Positions 51,301-60,196 are shown, counted from the stretch's first letter. The stretch is DNA of 64,000 nt from Nibricoccus aquaticus (GCF_002310495.1 NZ_CP023344.1:3799501-3863500); one strand, 5' to 3'. Translations and numbers: made by a program. Notes: generated by a model from the letters alone, not told the origin.

Positions 51301-54278
51301 TCGGCGGGGGTCCAGTAGCTCTTGATGGGTTTGCCGGCGCACTCGAGTTCGACGAAGGCGCGGCCTTGATCGTAGCCGGTGCCCCAGAGCGCGGTGAAGT
51401 TTTCGCCGGGTTCGACGGACCACGTGGGAGAGCCGAGGTGATCGGGGATCTTGATGCTGAAGCGGGCGGCGGCGGGATCGAGGACTTGAACGGTGTGGCG
51501 GGCGGTGACGGTTTTGCCGAAGCGGTCTTTGGTCTCGACGGAGGCGCGGTAGATGCCGGGCTTCAGCGTGACGGGGATTTTGGCGAGGCCTGCGGACTTG
51601 GCGTCGGTGGAGAAGGCTTCGCTGGCGACGCGTTCGCCGAGTTCCCAGGAGTCGGGATTGGTGGGATCGACCGGGGGCGTGTCGTTGCCGAAGCGCCACC
51701 AGGAGCGCTCCTGTTGCAGAGACGCGCGCTGAACTTTCTCGGGCTGCTTGAGCGCGTGCAGAGTGAGGGTTCCGGTGGCGGATTGCGGGTCGCTGTCGAG
51801 GGACGTGGTGGCGATGGCGAGTTCGACGGGTTTGTCGGAGGTCTGCCAGTCGTCGGCGGTGAGGGTGGCTTGAAGGGCGGTGTAGCCGCTGCGAACGGAG
51901 CGGTTGCTGGAGCGGGTTTCGCCGGTGGTGTCGGTGATATCGGCGTGAATGTTGAAAACGAATACGGGCTCGTTCTTCTCGGGGACGGCGCGGTCGGGCG
52001 CGGCGGTGAAATCGATCTTGAAGGTGCCGTCGGCGTCGGTGATGGCGGTGCCGTGGGCGATGGATTTGGTGGCGGGCGGCTGGAACCACCAGCACCAGTA
52101 GGGAAGCTGTACGAGGCGTTCGACGCGCCATTTCACTTTTGCGCCGCCGATGCTGGCGCCGGTGTAGGCGGTGGCTTTGCCGGTGACGGTGACGGGCGCA
52201 TCGAGTTTCGCGGCTTCTGCGGGGGCATCGAGGGCTACCTGGAATTTGGGACGTTTGTACTCCTCGACGCTGAAGCCGGTACTGCCGTTGCCGTCGCTGA
52301 CCTGAATGCTCATGCGGCCGGCGAGGCGGTCGCGGGGAGCGGTGAAGACGCCGCTGAAGGAGCCGTAGTCGTTGGTCGTGTGGGTGGCGCGGGCGATCTC
52401 CTGACCGTTGGGGTCTTTGAAGAGGACGGTGACTTTGCGGCGGGCGACCGCGTCGTATTTGGCGGCGTTCTGATCGTAGCGGATGGAGACGCCTTTGTAG
52501 GAGACGGTCTGGCCCGGGCGGTAGATGGCGCGGTCGGTGAAGAAGACGGTCTGGGTCTGAGCGCGTACGCGGTCGTGGTAGCCGTAAGCGTAAACTTCCT
52601 GGCCGCTGGCGACGGCGTGGCCGGCGTGTTCGGCGAGGATGACGAGGGGATTGTTTTCGGTGGAGAACGTGAACTGGCCGTTGGCGTCGGTCGTTTTGGG
52701 CGAGACGGGTTTCATCGCGCCGTCGTTGTTGCGTTTCCAAAGGCGTATCGTGGCTCCTGAGACGGGCTCGCCGGTGAGGGCGTTGAGGACTAGGCCGGAA
52801 TGTTCGGTGCGGTCGTGGCGAAGGCGGAGGACGAGGGCGAGGTCGCTGACCCAGGCTGTGGCGATGCTGATCTGGTTATCGGTCGAGTGGAAGGTCGGGT
52901 CGTAGCTGGCGACTATTGCGTAGAAGCCGGGCCTGAGTGTGGCGGGGGCGGAGAGCGATTCGGTGCGCTCCTTGAAGTCGGTGGTCGCGGGAAGTTCGGC
53001 GCTCCACTGGAGGGCAGGCGGGGTGGCGAGAAGTTGGACGTAGTCGGTGTCGCGACGGCCGTAGTTCCAGCGGGACTTGGTGACGTGGTCGTTGAAATCG
53101 ATGGGGATGGCGCGGAAGTAAACCTGGGTGACGTTGCGGTAGGTCACGTCGAGCGTGGGCCAGGGCGCGTTCCAGACGGACTCAGTTTTCAGCTGGGCGG
53201 AAGGGGCTTCGATTTCCTGGATGAGGTTGAAGCACTGGGCCGCGCCGGCGCTTTTCGGAAAGGCGTCGAGGCCGCGCTGGGCGAGATCGCGGGCTTTGGC
53301 GGGTTCGTCGTCGGCGTTGAGTTGTGTGGCGAGCGCGGCGATGGCGCGGGAAGAGATTTCGTGGCGGTTGGTTTCTTCGATGAAACGCTCGAGGGCGGCT
53401 TTGTAGCGGTCGGTCTTGGTTTCGCCGGTGGCGATGTTGCTGGCGTAGCTGAGGCGGGCGAGGTCGGCGTCGAGGAAGGCGGAGCGGTCTTTGTCCTTCG
53501 CGTGGAAGCGGAGCAGCGATTGGTAGATCGAGATGGCTTTGTGCTTCGGGGAAAAGCCGTCGGCGGGCGGGAGCTGCCAGGCGAGGAATTCGGCGGTGGT
53601 GCCGAGGATCGGGGAGGTGGCGTCGATCTCGAATTCGTTTTCGGAGATGCGGGCGGCTTGTTCGCCGGACTGGTAGAACTGGAGGGCTTCGTACGCGAGG
53701 AAGTCGAAGAGCGTGGGGCGGTAGGTGTCGGGGGCGGTGCCGGGCTGGAGGAGGTCGTCGTATTCGGAGATCGGAGTCGCCTGGAGGAGTTTGTCGCTGG
53801 TGAGGGCGGCGGTGAAATGGCGGTCGATCTCGGCGAGGATGCGGGCGAGATCCCATGTCTGAAGGTCAGCACCCGGGGCTTCGGCGGTGGCGGTGCGTTG
53901 CTGGATGCGCCAGCGGTTTTGCTGGAAGTACTGCCAATACCAGTGTGCGAGGACGCCCTGCATCATGGGCTTCATGGGCTCGGGGGCCTTGGCGAGTTCG
54001 GCTTCGAGGCGTGCGATTTTTTCCTCGGCTTTGCCGCCTTGGATTTCGCCTTCGAGGGCGATTTTGCGGCCGATGGCTTTGATGGCTTCGGCGTAGGCTT
54101 TTTCGGCGAGGGCAGCGGAGATGATGGGGTCGAGGCGCTCGATGGCGGTTTTAGGGAGGCCTTGGGCGGCGGCTTCGTCGACTTGTTTCCATTCCTTGTC
54201 ACGTGGGGCGGCGGGAAGCATGGCCGCGAAAACGAGGGCGATGAGGAAGGCGAGTGAAGCGCGTGGGTTCAGGTTCAT
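48321..54278 (-). CDS. Giant bacterial alpha-2-macroglobulin
   Basis: This is an exported alpha-2-macroglobulin of 1985 residues, far larger than the E. coli protein (about 1650). After a signal peptide at 1-24 comes a helical region to about 330. Several MG-type beta domains follow, including a carboxypeptidase-regulatory-like segment (SGLVLNALTGEPVSGATIR) near 500. The stretch NETAFFFPQLLSGDDGVVKMVF near 1220 marks the A2M core. The thioester motif is CSEQ with C1453 in YPYECSEQVFNR, followed by the helical thioester domain and a receptor-binding-like end. Such proteins trap foreign proteases. There is no lipobox, and the PBP1C gene that accompanies the E. coli form is absent. Confidence 0.92.
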   Translation of the reverse strand: MNLNPRASLAFLIALVFAAMLPAAPRDKEWKQVDEAAAQGLPKTAIERLDPIISAALAEKAYAEAIKAIGRKIALEGEIQGGKAEEKIARLEAELAKAPEPMKPMMQGVLAHWYWQYFQQNRWRIQQRTATAEAPGADLQTWDLARILAEIDRHFTAALTSDKLLQATPISEYDDLLQPGTAPDTYRPTLFDFLAYEALQFYQSGEQAARISENEFEIDATSPILGTTAEFLAWQLPPADGFSPKHKAISIYQSLLRFHAKDKDRSAFLDADLARLSYASNIATGETKTDRYKAALERFIEETNRHEISSRAIAALATQLNADDEPAKARDLAQRGLDAFPKSAGAAQCFNLIQEIEAPSAQLKTESVWNAPWPTLDVTYRNVTQVYFRAIPIDFNDHVTKSRWNYGRRDTDYVQLLATPPALQWSAELPATTDFKERTESLSAPATLRPGFYAIVASYDPTFHSTDNQISIATAWVSDLALVLRLRHDRTEHSGLVLNALTGEPVSGATIRLWKRNNDGAMKPVSPKTTDANGQFTFSTENNPLVILAEHAGHAVASGQEVYAYGYHDRVRAQTQTVFFTDRAIYRPGQTVSYKGVSIRYDQNAAKYDAVARRKVTVLFKDPNGQEIARATHTTNDYGSFSGVFTAPRDRLAGRMSIQVSDGNGSTGFSVEEYKRPKFQVALDAPAEAAKLDAPVTVTGKATAYTGASIGGAKVKWRVERLVQLPYWCWWFQPPATKSIAHGTAITDADGTFKIDFTAAPDRAVPEKNEPVFVFNIHADITDTTGETRSSNRSVRSGYTALQATLTADDWQTSDKPVELAIATTSLDSDPQSATGTLTLHALKQPEKVQRASLQQERSWWRFGNDTPPVDPTNPDSWELGERVASEAFSTDAKSAGLAKIPVTLKPGIYRASVETKDRFGKTVTARHTVQVLDPAAARFSIKIPDHLGSPTWSVEPGENFTALWGTGYDQGRAFVELECAGKPIKSYWTPADRTQSLIELPVAEAMRGGFTLCVTSIRENRAYTHERVINVPWSNKQLTVKWDRFRSKLLPGEKETWTATISGPDASRASAEMVAALYDVSLDQYQPHNWPQTFGVFRTEFSRTRIEFQNELRNFNTIYGWKHPENRSFAWSYRSFPHTILQSAMDGDVIELHAFSVSSDRRGGALRKQNRAMAPAPAAMLAESKEVASESYTVLGQSGGGLVTPESPPPPPNLSKITVRTNLNETAFFFPQLLSGDDGVVKMVFTMPEALTEWKLLGFAHDKQLRSGFITEKVVTAKDLMVEPNPPRFLREGDTLEFTVKVTNQSDQPQTGTVRLTFTDAATQASVDAALANQKPEQLFDVPAKQSRSYSWRISVPDGLGFLTYKAVAASTTLSDGEDGFLPVLSRRILVTESLPLPIRGKSTKQFTFPKLLNSGSSDTLKHQSLTVQMTSQPAWYAVMALPYLMEYPYECSEQVFNRLYANALARHIAASDPKIRRVFDLWKNTPALDSPLEKNQNLKSVLLEETPWLRQAKSESEARRNVGLLFDANRLDEESARQLRTLSERQLSEGLWPWFPGGRPSEYISLYITTGFGRLRHLGVELDTAPAIKSLAGLDAWMTKRHADILKSPHPDQYVPGYTDALYLYGRSFFLKDRPIAAAHKAATDFFLQQSRKFWLRVDSRQSQAHLALALQRFDDKATALAIVKSLRERSVSNEELGMFWRDTELSWWWYRAPIETQALMIEAFSEIADDKQAVEDLQVWLLKQKQTQNWKTTKATADAIYGLLVRGNNLLSSDALVEVSLGGETIKPEKVEAGTGFYEKTFAASEIKPTQGEITVRKTDDGVSWGSVHWQYLEDIAKITPHEGTPLTLKKTLWLKENTSKGPVLKPVSGALAVGDELVVRIELRTDRDMEFVHLKDQRGSGTEPVNVLSRYRYQDGLGYYESTRDTASHFFIDYLPKGTYVFEYSTRVQLRGRYQSGIAEIQCMYAPEFNSHSESIALEIK

Positions 54279-54464
54279 GACGAATCTTGAAAAGGTTTTC
54301 TGGTCCTGCCGGGGCGCGAACGTTACGGACCGGGATTTTCGGAAGGCAACGATTCAACGAAACAGGCGGGGAGTTCTTACGACACAGCGATTCAGGGAAT
54401 GTGCGCGGACGAGTTGCTGGATGGCGCGAGATGCGGAGGGTGCGCGCCTTTCCACTTCATTCGC

Positions 54465-55241
54465 ATGAACCTGAAACTCGAAAACAAGACCGCACTCATC
54501 ACAGGATCGACCAAGGGCATCGGCTTCGCGATTGCCCGCGTCCTCGCCGCAGAAGGGGCGAACGTCATCGTTAATGGACGCAGCAAAGACTCTGCTGATG
54601 AAGCGGCCCGGAAGATCGGATCGAATGCGCGCGGGATCGCGGCGGATGTGAGCACGGCGGCGGGTTGTGCATCGCTCGTGGTGCAGGCGGGGGCGGTGGA
54701 TATTTTGGTGAACAACGCGGGGATTTTTGAGCCGAAGGCGTTCGCGGAGATTCCGGATGCGGACTGGGAGCGGTTTTATCAGGTGAATGTGATGTCGGGC
54801 GTGCGGCTGACGCGGGCGTTTTTCCCGGGGATGCTGGAACGGAACTGGGGGCGCGTGGTGTTTATCTCGTCGGAGAGCGGCGTGCAGATTCCCGAGGAGA
54901 TGATTCACTACGGGATGACGAAGGCGGCGGAGATCGCGCTGGTGAACGGGCTGGCGCGGCTCACGAAGGGAACGGGCGTGACGGTGAATGCGGTGCTGCC
55001 CGGGCCGACGGCGTCGGAGGGGGTGACGGATTTTGTGAACACGCTCGCGACGGATGCGAAGCAGTCGGCGGAGGATTTCGAGAAAGCGTTTTTCCGCAGC
55101 GTGCGGCCGACGTCGTTGCTGCAACGTTTCGCGACGGTGGACGAAGTGGCGGACACGGTGGCGTTTTTGTCTTCACCGCTGGCGAGCGCGACGAATGGGG
55201 CGGCGGTGCGGGTGGATGGCGGAGTGGTGAGGACGACGTGA
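54465..55241 (+). CDS. Short-chain dehydrogenase/reductase
   Basis: This SDR of 258 residues has TGSTKGIG at the cofactor site, NNAGIF, a serine in FISSESG and the YGMTK catalytic motif. NGRSKDSADEAA after the second strand suggests NADP. The long insert before the C-terminus (TDFVNTLATDAKQSAEDFEKAFFRSVRPTSLL) and FLSSPLASATNGAAVRVDGGV resemble oxidoreductases of the FabG/BacC-like group. It is divergent from the macroglobulin gene and followed by a terminator. Substrate unknown. Confidence 0.9.
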   Translation: MNLKLENKTALITGSTKGIGFAIARVLAAEGANVIVNGRSKDSADEAARKIGSNARGIAADVSTAAGCASLVVQAGAVDILVNNAGIFEPKAFAEIPDADWERFYQVNVMSGVRLTRAFFPGMLERNWGRVVFISSESGVQIPEEMIHYGMTKAAEIALVNGLARLTKGTGVTVNAVLPGPTASEGVTDFVNTLATDAKQSAEDFEKAFFRSVRPTSLLQRFATVDEVADTVAFLSSPLASATNGAAVRVDGGVVRTT

Positions 55242-55287
55242 GTTGGCCTGGGCCGTGGACGTTTCGGAGGGAGGTAACCACTGATGG

Positions 55288-55311
55288 AAAAACGCCAATG
55301 GGGCGTTTTTT
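55288..55311 (+). terminator. Rho-independent terminator
   Basis: A 9-bp stem pairs AAAAACGCC with GGCGTTTTT around a five-base loop and is followed by one more T. It ends the SDR transcript 46 bases after its stop codon. Confidence 0.85.
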
Positions 55312-55583
55312 AGGAAGAGCGGCTGCGGCCAATGGCCTTCGCGACCGGGCGGAGACGGCCAATGGCCGCAGTGGGGGATGAACGTGTAGGTATTCCAGGC
55401 GTTAGCGCGTGGAGCATCTGGTGGACGTGAACAGTCTGCTCGAAGCCACGCCATTCGGACGGCAGCAGGATTGGGAGGATTCGCCGAAAGGCTGGCCGCA
55501 GATGCCGACGTACGGTTGAGCGGTGAGAGTCGGTGGAGCGAAGAAGACTGTTGCTTGCCTCGGTTTTCGGCTAGGTCGTTCGA
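55312..55583. other. Gene-free stretch with CGGCCAATGGCC repeats
   Basis: The 342-base gap between the SDR and the ATP-grasp gene contains the terminator and then CGGCCAATGGCC twice, at 55326-55337 and 55356-55367, exactly 30 bases apart. The inner word GCCAATGG also occurs in the terminator at 55294. The rest of the gap shows no convincing ORF, RNA or mobile-element end. Confidence 0.6.
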
Positions 55584-56315
55584 ATGAACACGACCGGGCT
55601 GAACCTTCTCATCTCCGATAAGGCCGATACGGAGCGCGATGCGCTGGCAGATGCGTTTGTTCGCCACGGAGGAGAGGTTCATCGGATCGGACGCTTTTGG
55701 GATCCGCCGGTGTTTCCTCGCGAGACTGTGCGAGTGTACGGAGCGGATTCGTTCTGTTTGGTGCTTCAGCAAAAGCTGGGGTTCGATCTTTGTTTTCCGG
55801 ACGACGAGTTGCTCCTGCGAGTTCCTGAACCGTTCCTGAAGCGGCGGCTCGAGATGAGCACGCTGGCAGAAGTTTCGGGTGGACCGTTTCCGGCGTTCAT
55901 CAAACCGGTCACACCAAAACAATTTCGAGGGGCAGTCTATTCGTCGGCTGACACGCTCTCGGAAGAGTGCCGCGGCTTAACGCCGGACATAAAAGTCTTC
56001 GTCGCCGAGCAAGTGCGGCTCGCAGCGGAGGTGCGTAGCTTCGTGTTGGATGGGCAGGTGCTGGATGCGGCTGTTTACGAAGGAAGCGCAAACGTCGCGG
56101 ATGCGGTAAGATTTGTTCGTGAGGTGATCGATGCCGTGAAGCTCCCGCATGCTGTGGTCGTTGATGTGGGGTTCATCGCTGACCGAGGCTGGGCCGTGGT
56201 TGAGTTCAATGCGGCGTGGGGGGCCGGACTTAATGGCTGCGAAGCGGAAAAGGTTCTGCCAGCGATTATGGCTGCATCTCAGCCGACCTGTAGCGCAAGC
56301 ACGCGCATCCAGTGA
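55584..56315 (+). CDS. ATP-grasp domain protein, R2K-like
   Basis: This 243-residue protein has the C-terminal pattern of the DUF4343/R2K clade of ATP-grasp enzymes. FPAFIKPVTPKQFRG at about 106-120 resembles the ATP-binding lysine strand, and VVDVGFIADRGWAVVEFNAAWGAGLNG near 195-220 carries the metal-binding acidic and asparagine residues. ATP-grasp enzymes join a carboxylate to an amine or thiol. R2K members are found in phage and in peptide-tagging or peptide-maturation settings. The substrate is unknown. It starts a lower-GC pocket shared with the DUF2971 gene 57 bases downstream, suggesting joint transfer. Confidence 0.68.
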   Translation: MNTTGLNLLISDKADTERDALADAFVRHGGEVHRIGRFWDPPVFPRETVRVYGADSFCLVLQQKLGFDLCFPDDELLLRVPEPFLKRRLEMSTLAEVSGGPFPAFIKPVTPKQFRGAVYSSADTLSEECRGLTPDIKVFVAEQVRLAAEVRSFVLDGQVLDAAVYEGSANVADAVRFVREVIDAVKLPHAVVVDVGFIADRGWAVVEFNAAWGAGLNGCEAEKVLPAIMAASQPTCSASTRIQ

Positions 56316-56372
56316 TCGCGAACACATGCGCGTTGTTATTCGTGTGGAGACGAAGTTGGTTCTTATGAAGCC

Positions 56373-57260
56373 ATGAAGATGGACCAGATCATTGATACCA
56401 AAAACTCCGATCAGTACGTCTATCACTACACCAAGATTAGCTCGGTGATAGATCACATACTCCCTAAACGATCTTTGCGTATCGGTAGTTTTTCCAAAAC
56501 GAATGACCCAAAGGAGGTCAAAGAATGGTCGTTTTGGCTCAGCTCAAATAGCTCTTCTGGCGCGCTCGTGAACCAAGATAAGCAACGTCTTTCACAGGCG
56601 TTCTCTACTGAACTCAAAGGTTGCGCACGCGTGATATGCTTTTGTTCGGATCGTCCTCAACTTACGGGAGATCGTATTGCCGATATCTTTGATCGAGGCT
56701 TTGTGAAGCCGCGGATGTGGGCCCAGTATGCGGAAGACCATGCAGGTGTGTGCCTCGTTTTTGATCGAGAGCTCCTTCACCAACGGATGGTCAAAACCTT
56801 TGAACCGCGTTGCAGGATTTCTTCAGGACCGGTTGTTTATCGAAATCGGCCAGTCGTAGGACTGAACACCGATCCCGCTTATGGTATAAACGTGGATGCG
56901 CTGAAGGAATGGGGGCTTCGCAAGTACGCGTTAAAGCATCTGGAGAATTTTCATCATCGGCTCTTTTTTGAAAAAATGTCCGATTGGAGCGCAGAAGAAG
57001 AATACCGCTGGGTAGTTTGGAGTAATACGACAGATGATCTTTATCTCGACTATGGCGCCGCACTAAAAGCGGTCATTTTCGGCGATAAAGTAAGACCTGA
57101 TCTAGCTGAGAAGGTCATGGGTCTTACTCAAGACGATGATGTCTATTGGCACGGATTGAAGTGGCAGAATTGCAGCCCTTGGTACGACTTTGGGAATCTG
57201 AAGTATGATCGGTCGCTTCGTATAAGCGGAGGCTGGGGGCAGCCACCGTTGCCACGGTAA
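56373..57260 (+). CDS. DUF2971 domain protein
   Basis: This 295-residue protein has DUF2971 features. It has the opening DQYVYHYT at residues 13-20, a segment on DPKEVKEW, then WAQYAEDHAGVCLVFDRELL near 127-146 and EEYRWVVWS near 208. DUF2971 proteins are widespread accessory proteins with an ADP-ribosyltransferase-like opening motif and often occur in variable regions or toxin and defence loci, but no activity is proved. The codon use is markedly richer in A and T than that of neighbouring genes, a sign of recent acquisition. It follows the ATP-grasp gene and precedes the GH31 gene on the same strand. An ATG six bases further on is an alternative start. Confidence 0.75.
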   Translation: MKMDQIIDTKNSDQYVYHYTKISSVIDHILPKRSLRIGSFSKTNDPKEVKEWSFWLSSNSSSGALVNQDKQRLSQAFSTELKGCARVICFCSDRPQLTGDRIADIFDRGFVKPRMWAQYAEDHAGVCLVFDRELLHQRMVKTFEPRCRISSGPVVYRNRPVVGLNTDPAYGINVDALKEWGLRKYALKHLENFHHRLFFEKMSDWSAEEEYRWVVWSNTTDDLYLDYGAALKAVIFGDKVRPDLAEKVMGLTQDDDVYWHGLKWQNCSPWYDFGNLKYDRSLRISGGWGQPPLPR

Positions 57261-57301
57261 AATTCGTAGACAACGACGCTGCAGAGGCCTTGCTTGCGGG
57301 C

Positions 57302-59728
57302 ATGATGCGTTACCCCCGCTCGGCTTGTGTTGGTCTTTGGTTGAAGGTTGGCGCACTGGCGCTGGCAGGTGTTTCGCCCTTGGTGGCGGATGTCACGTCG
57401 CAGCCGATCTTGAGTTCGGTCGTGGATGTGAGCCGGGATTTTCGGGACTTCGCGAATTCTTACTTCGTCGTGGATCATGTGGCGGCGTTTGATCCGGCGA
57501 CGGGCGCGGGGAAACTGGGGTGGCGGCGGACGAAGTATCAGTGGGGAATCTCGTTTAACAACACGAGCGCCACGTATGAGAAGGTGCCGGGCAATGAGTG
57601 GCCGACGACCGTTTATGCGGTGGATCCGGAGCTGCCGTTCTCGCTGGAGTTTGTCTCGCCGCGCACGATCCGGTTGCGGATGGCGACGAGTTCGACGGCG
57701 CGGGCGGAGCGGGAAAAGTCGCTCATGCTGGTGCGCGAGCCGCAGCGCGATGGTTCTTGGGAGACGCGGAAGATCGAGGGCGGGTGGGCGTTTAAGAGTG
57801 CGGTGGGCGAGGTGACGTTGCGCGACAAGCCGTGGCGTATCGAGATCCGCGATGCGGCGGGGAAGCTGCTCACGCAGACGTTGACGGAGAAGAGCGAGCT
57901 GCCGTTTTCGTTTGTGCGGCGGGCGTCGGATTATTCGCGGAGTGTGGCGGCGGTGTTTTCGCTGGCGCCGGGGGAGAAGATTTTTGGCGGCGGGGAGTCT
58001 TACACGGAGTTGAACAAGCGCGGGCAGAAGCTGGTGTTGTGGACGCATGATGTGCTCGGGGCGGAGAGTCCGGAGATGTACAAGCCGGTGCCGTTTTTCC
58101 TGAGCAGCCGCGGGTATGGGATGTTCATGCACACGTCGTCGCCGGTGACGTGCGACTTCGGGGCGACGGAGTCGGGGCGCAATGCGCTGACGACCGGGGA
58201 CGATGCGCTGGATCTGTTTATTTTTCTCGGCGATCCGAAGGAGGTGATCGGCGCGTACACGGAGCTGACGGGGCGCGCGGCGATGCCGCCGTTGTGGTCG
58301 TTTGGGTTGTGGATGAGCCGCATCACGTACAAGGCCGAGGCGGAGGTGCGCGAGGTGGCGGCGAAGCTGAGGGAGCATCGCATCCCGAGCGATGTGATCC
58401 ATCTGGACACGGGGTGGTTCGAGACGGACTGGGAGTGCGACTATCGTTTCTCAACGACGCGGTTCACCGATCCGCAGACGATGATCACGGATTTGAAGCG
58501 GGACGGATTCCGGGTGTCGTTATGGCAGCTGCCGTATTTCGTGCCGAAGAACCGGTTGTTTCCCGAGATCGTGACGCGCGGCCTGGCGGTGAAAGATGCG
58601 AAGGGAAATCTGCCGACGGAGGATGCGGTGCTGGATTTTTCGAATACGGAGGCGATCGCGTGGTATCAGGAAAATATCGCGGGGCTGCTGAAGATGGGCG
58701 TGGGCGCGATCAAGGTGGATTTCGGTGAGGCGGCGCCGGGCAACGGGCTGTACACGTCGGGAAGCACGGGGTTTTATGAGCACAATCTGTATCCGCTGCG
58801 TTATCAGAAAGTGGTGGCGGAGGTGACGCGGGCGACGACTGGTGAGGACATCCTCTGGGCGCGCGCGGCGTGGGCGGGGAGCCAGCGTTATCCGATCCAC
58901 TGGAGCGGGGACACGCCGAACACGGACTCGGCGATGGCGGGAACGCTGCGTGGCGGACTGTCGCTGGGCGTGTGCGGATTTTCGTTTTGGAGCCACGACA
59001 TCGGCGGGTTTTTCGGCAAACCGTCGGTCGATCTGTACCGGCGCTGGATGCCGTTTGGGATGCTGGTGTCGCACAGCCGCACGCATGGAGCGCCGCCGCG
59101 CGAGCCGTGGGAATATGGGAAGGCGTTTGAGGATGATTTCCGGAAGGCGGCGGAGCTGAAATACCGGTTGATGCCGTATGTGTACGCGCAGGCGAAGGAT
59201 TCGTCGGAGCGCGGACTGCCGATGATGCGGGCGCTCTTCATCGAGTATCCGGACGATCCCGGCGCATGGCTGGTAGACGACGCGTATCTGTTTGGGTCGA
59301 GCATCCTGGTGGCTCCGCTGCTCGAAGCGGGCGTGACGGCGCGTAACGTTTATCTGCCGGGCGGGCGCTGGATCGATTATCAGACGGGGCGCGTGTACGA
59401 GCGCGGCTGGCAGCGGATCGAGGCGGGGGAAATTCCGGTGATCATGTTGGTGCGCGATGGGACGGTGCTGCCGCACATCGGGCTCGCGCAATCGACGGCG
59501 CAGATGGATTGGACGAAGATCGAGCTGCGTGTTTTCGCGGCGGATGAGAAGACGCGGGCGGCGAGTGGGCTCGTTTGTTTGCCGACGGACAATGAATTGA
59601 AGACGGTGGCGCTGGAGCGGAGTGCGGCGGTGGGCGGGGCAGGTGCGCTGACGGAGTTTGCGTTAAGAGCAGATCCGCTGGGCGCGCGGGTGAAGTGGAC
59701 GGTGCGCGCGGCCGAGGTGAAGAAATGA
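57302..59728 (+). CDS. Glycoside hydrolase family 31, alpha-glucosidase/xylosidase type
   Basis: This exported GH31 enzyme of 808 residues has a signal peptide (about 1-29) and a catalytic barrel. The nucleophile is D473 in AIKVDFGEAAP, the KXDFGE form found in YicI-like alpha-xylosidases. The acid aspartate lies in WSGDTPNTD. Other family motifs are GGGESYTELNKRGQ and SHDIGGFFG. It would remove alpha-linked xylose or glucose from oligosaccharides such as xyloglucan fragments. The ATG was placed at MMRYPRSACV; a TTG lies 12 bases upstream. A signal peptide is less usual for xyloglucan-fragment enzymes that act inside the cell. Confidence 0.92.
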   Translation: MMRYPRSACVGLWLKVGALALAGVSPLVADVTSQPILSSVVDVSRDFRDFANSYFVVDHVAAFDPATGAGKLGWRRTKYQWGISFNNTSATYEKVPGNEWPTTVYAVDPELPFSLEFVSPRTIRLRMATSSTARAEREKSLMLVREPQRDGSWETRKIEGGWAFKSAVGEVTLRDKPWRIEIRDAAGKLLTQTLTEKSELPFSFVRRASDYSRSVAAVFSLAPGEKIFGGGESYTELNKRGQKLVLWTHDVLGAESPEMYKPVPFFLSSRGYGMFMHTSSPVTCDFGATESGRNALTTGDDALDLFIFLGDPKEVIGAYTELTGRAAMPPLWSFGLWMSRITYKAEAEVREVAAKLREHRIPSDVIHLDTGWFETDWECDYRFSTTRFTDPQTMITDLKRDGFRVSLWQLPYFVPKNRLFPEIVTRGLAVKDAKGNLPTEDAVLDFSNTEAIAWYQENIAGLLKMGVGAIKVDFGEAAPGNGLYTSGSTGFYEHNLYPLRYQKVVAEVTRATTGEDILWARAAWAGSQRYPIHWSGDTPNTDSAMAGTLRGGLSLGVCGFSFWSHDIGGFFGKPSVDLYRRWMPFGMLVSHSRTHGAPPREPWEYGKAFEDDFRKAAELKYRLMPYVYAQAKDSSERGLPMMRALFIEYPDDPGAWLVDDAYLFGSSILVAPLLEAGVTARNVYLPGGRWIDYQTGRVYERGWQRIEAGEIPVIMLVRDGTVLPHIGLAQSTAQMDWTKIELRVFAADEKTRAASGLVCLPTDNELKTVALERSAAVGGAGALTEFALRADPLGARVKWTVRAAEVKK

Positions 59729-59836
59729 TACGTGGCGCGCGGTTGAATTTGCTCGGAAGAGCGATCACGGTGCGCGGGCCTGCCGTAGAGGCGGGCTGTT
59801 TGCTGAACCCTTAACCTACTCAAAACGTTTTTGTTT

Positions 59837-60196
59837 ATGACGACTCAGGAAATTGCAGCGCGATTGGTGAGCCTTTGCCGGGAAATGAAGTACGAACAGG
59901 CGCAGACGGAGCTCTACGCGGCGGACGTGGTGAGCATTGAGCCGTACGCGTCGCCACACTTTGCGAAGGAAACGAAGGGGCTGCCGGCAATCATCGAGAA
60001 AGGGCGGAAGTTTATGGGGATGATCGAGACGATGCATCAGTACGCGGTGTCGGAGCCGGTGGTGGCGGGCAGCTCGTTTGCCTGCACGATGCGCATGGAT
60101 GTCACGATGAAGGGCGTGGGGCGCATGGATATGACCGAGCTATGCGTGTACGAGGTGAAGGACGGGAAGATCGTGTCGGAGCAGTTTCACGTGTGA
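59837..60196 (+). CDS. SnoaL-like (NTF2-fold) protein
   Basis: This small cytoplasmic protein of 119 residues matches the SnoaL-like/NTF2 fold: an N-terminal helix, then ELYAADVVSIEPYASPHFAKETKGLPAI, FMGMIETMHQYAVSEPVV and a final strand pair ending DGKIVSEQFHV. Many such proteins are small ligand-binding or isomerase-like enzymes of unknown role. It follows the GH31 gene by 108 bases on the same strand. The ATG was preferred over an upstream TTG. Confidence 0.8.
   Translation: MTTQEIAARLVSLCREMKYEQAQTELYAADVVSIEPYASPHFAKETKGLPAIIEKGRKFMGMIETMHQYAVSEPVVAGSSFACTMRMDVTMKGVGRMDMTELCVYEVKDGKIVSEQFHV

Noticed and set aside
50817-52760. Plus-strand ORF of 647 codons opposite the macroglobulin gene
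   Set aside because: It is the antisense frame of a gene with clear A2M motifs and consists of Gly/Glu/Ala/Val repeats typical of shadows.
55173-55922. Minus-strand ORF of 249 codons over the gap and the ATP-grasp gene
   Set aside because: It runs across a terminator and repeats and antisense to a real gene, and shows no domain.
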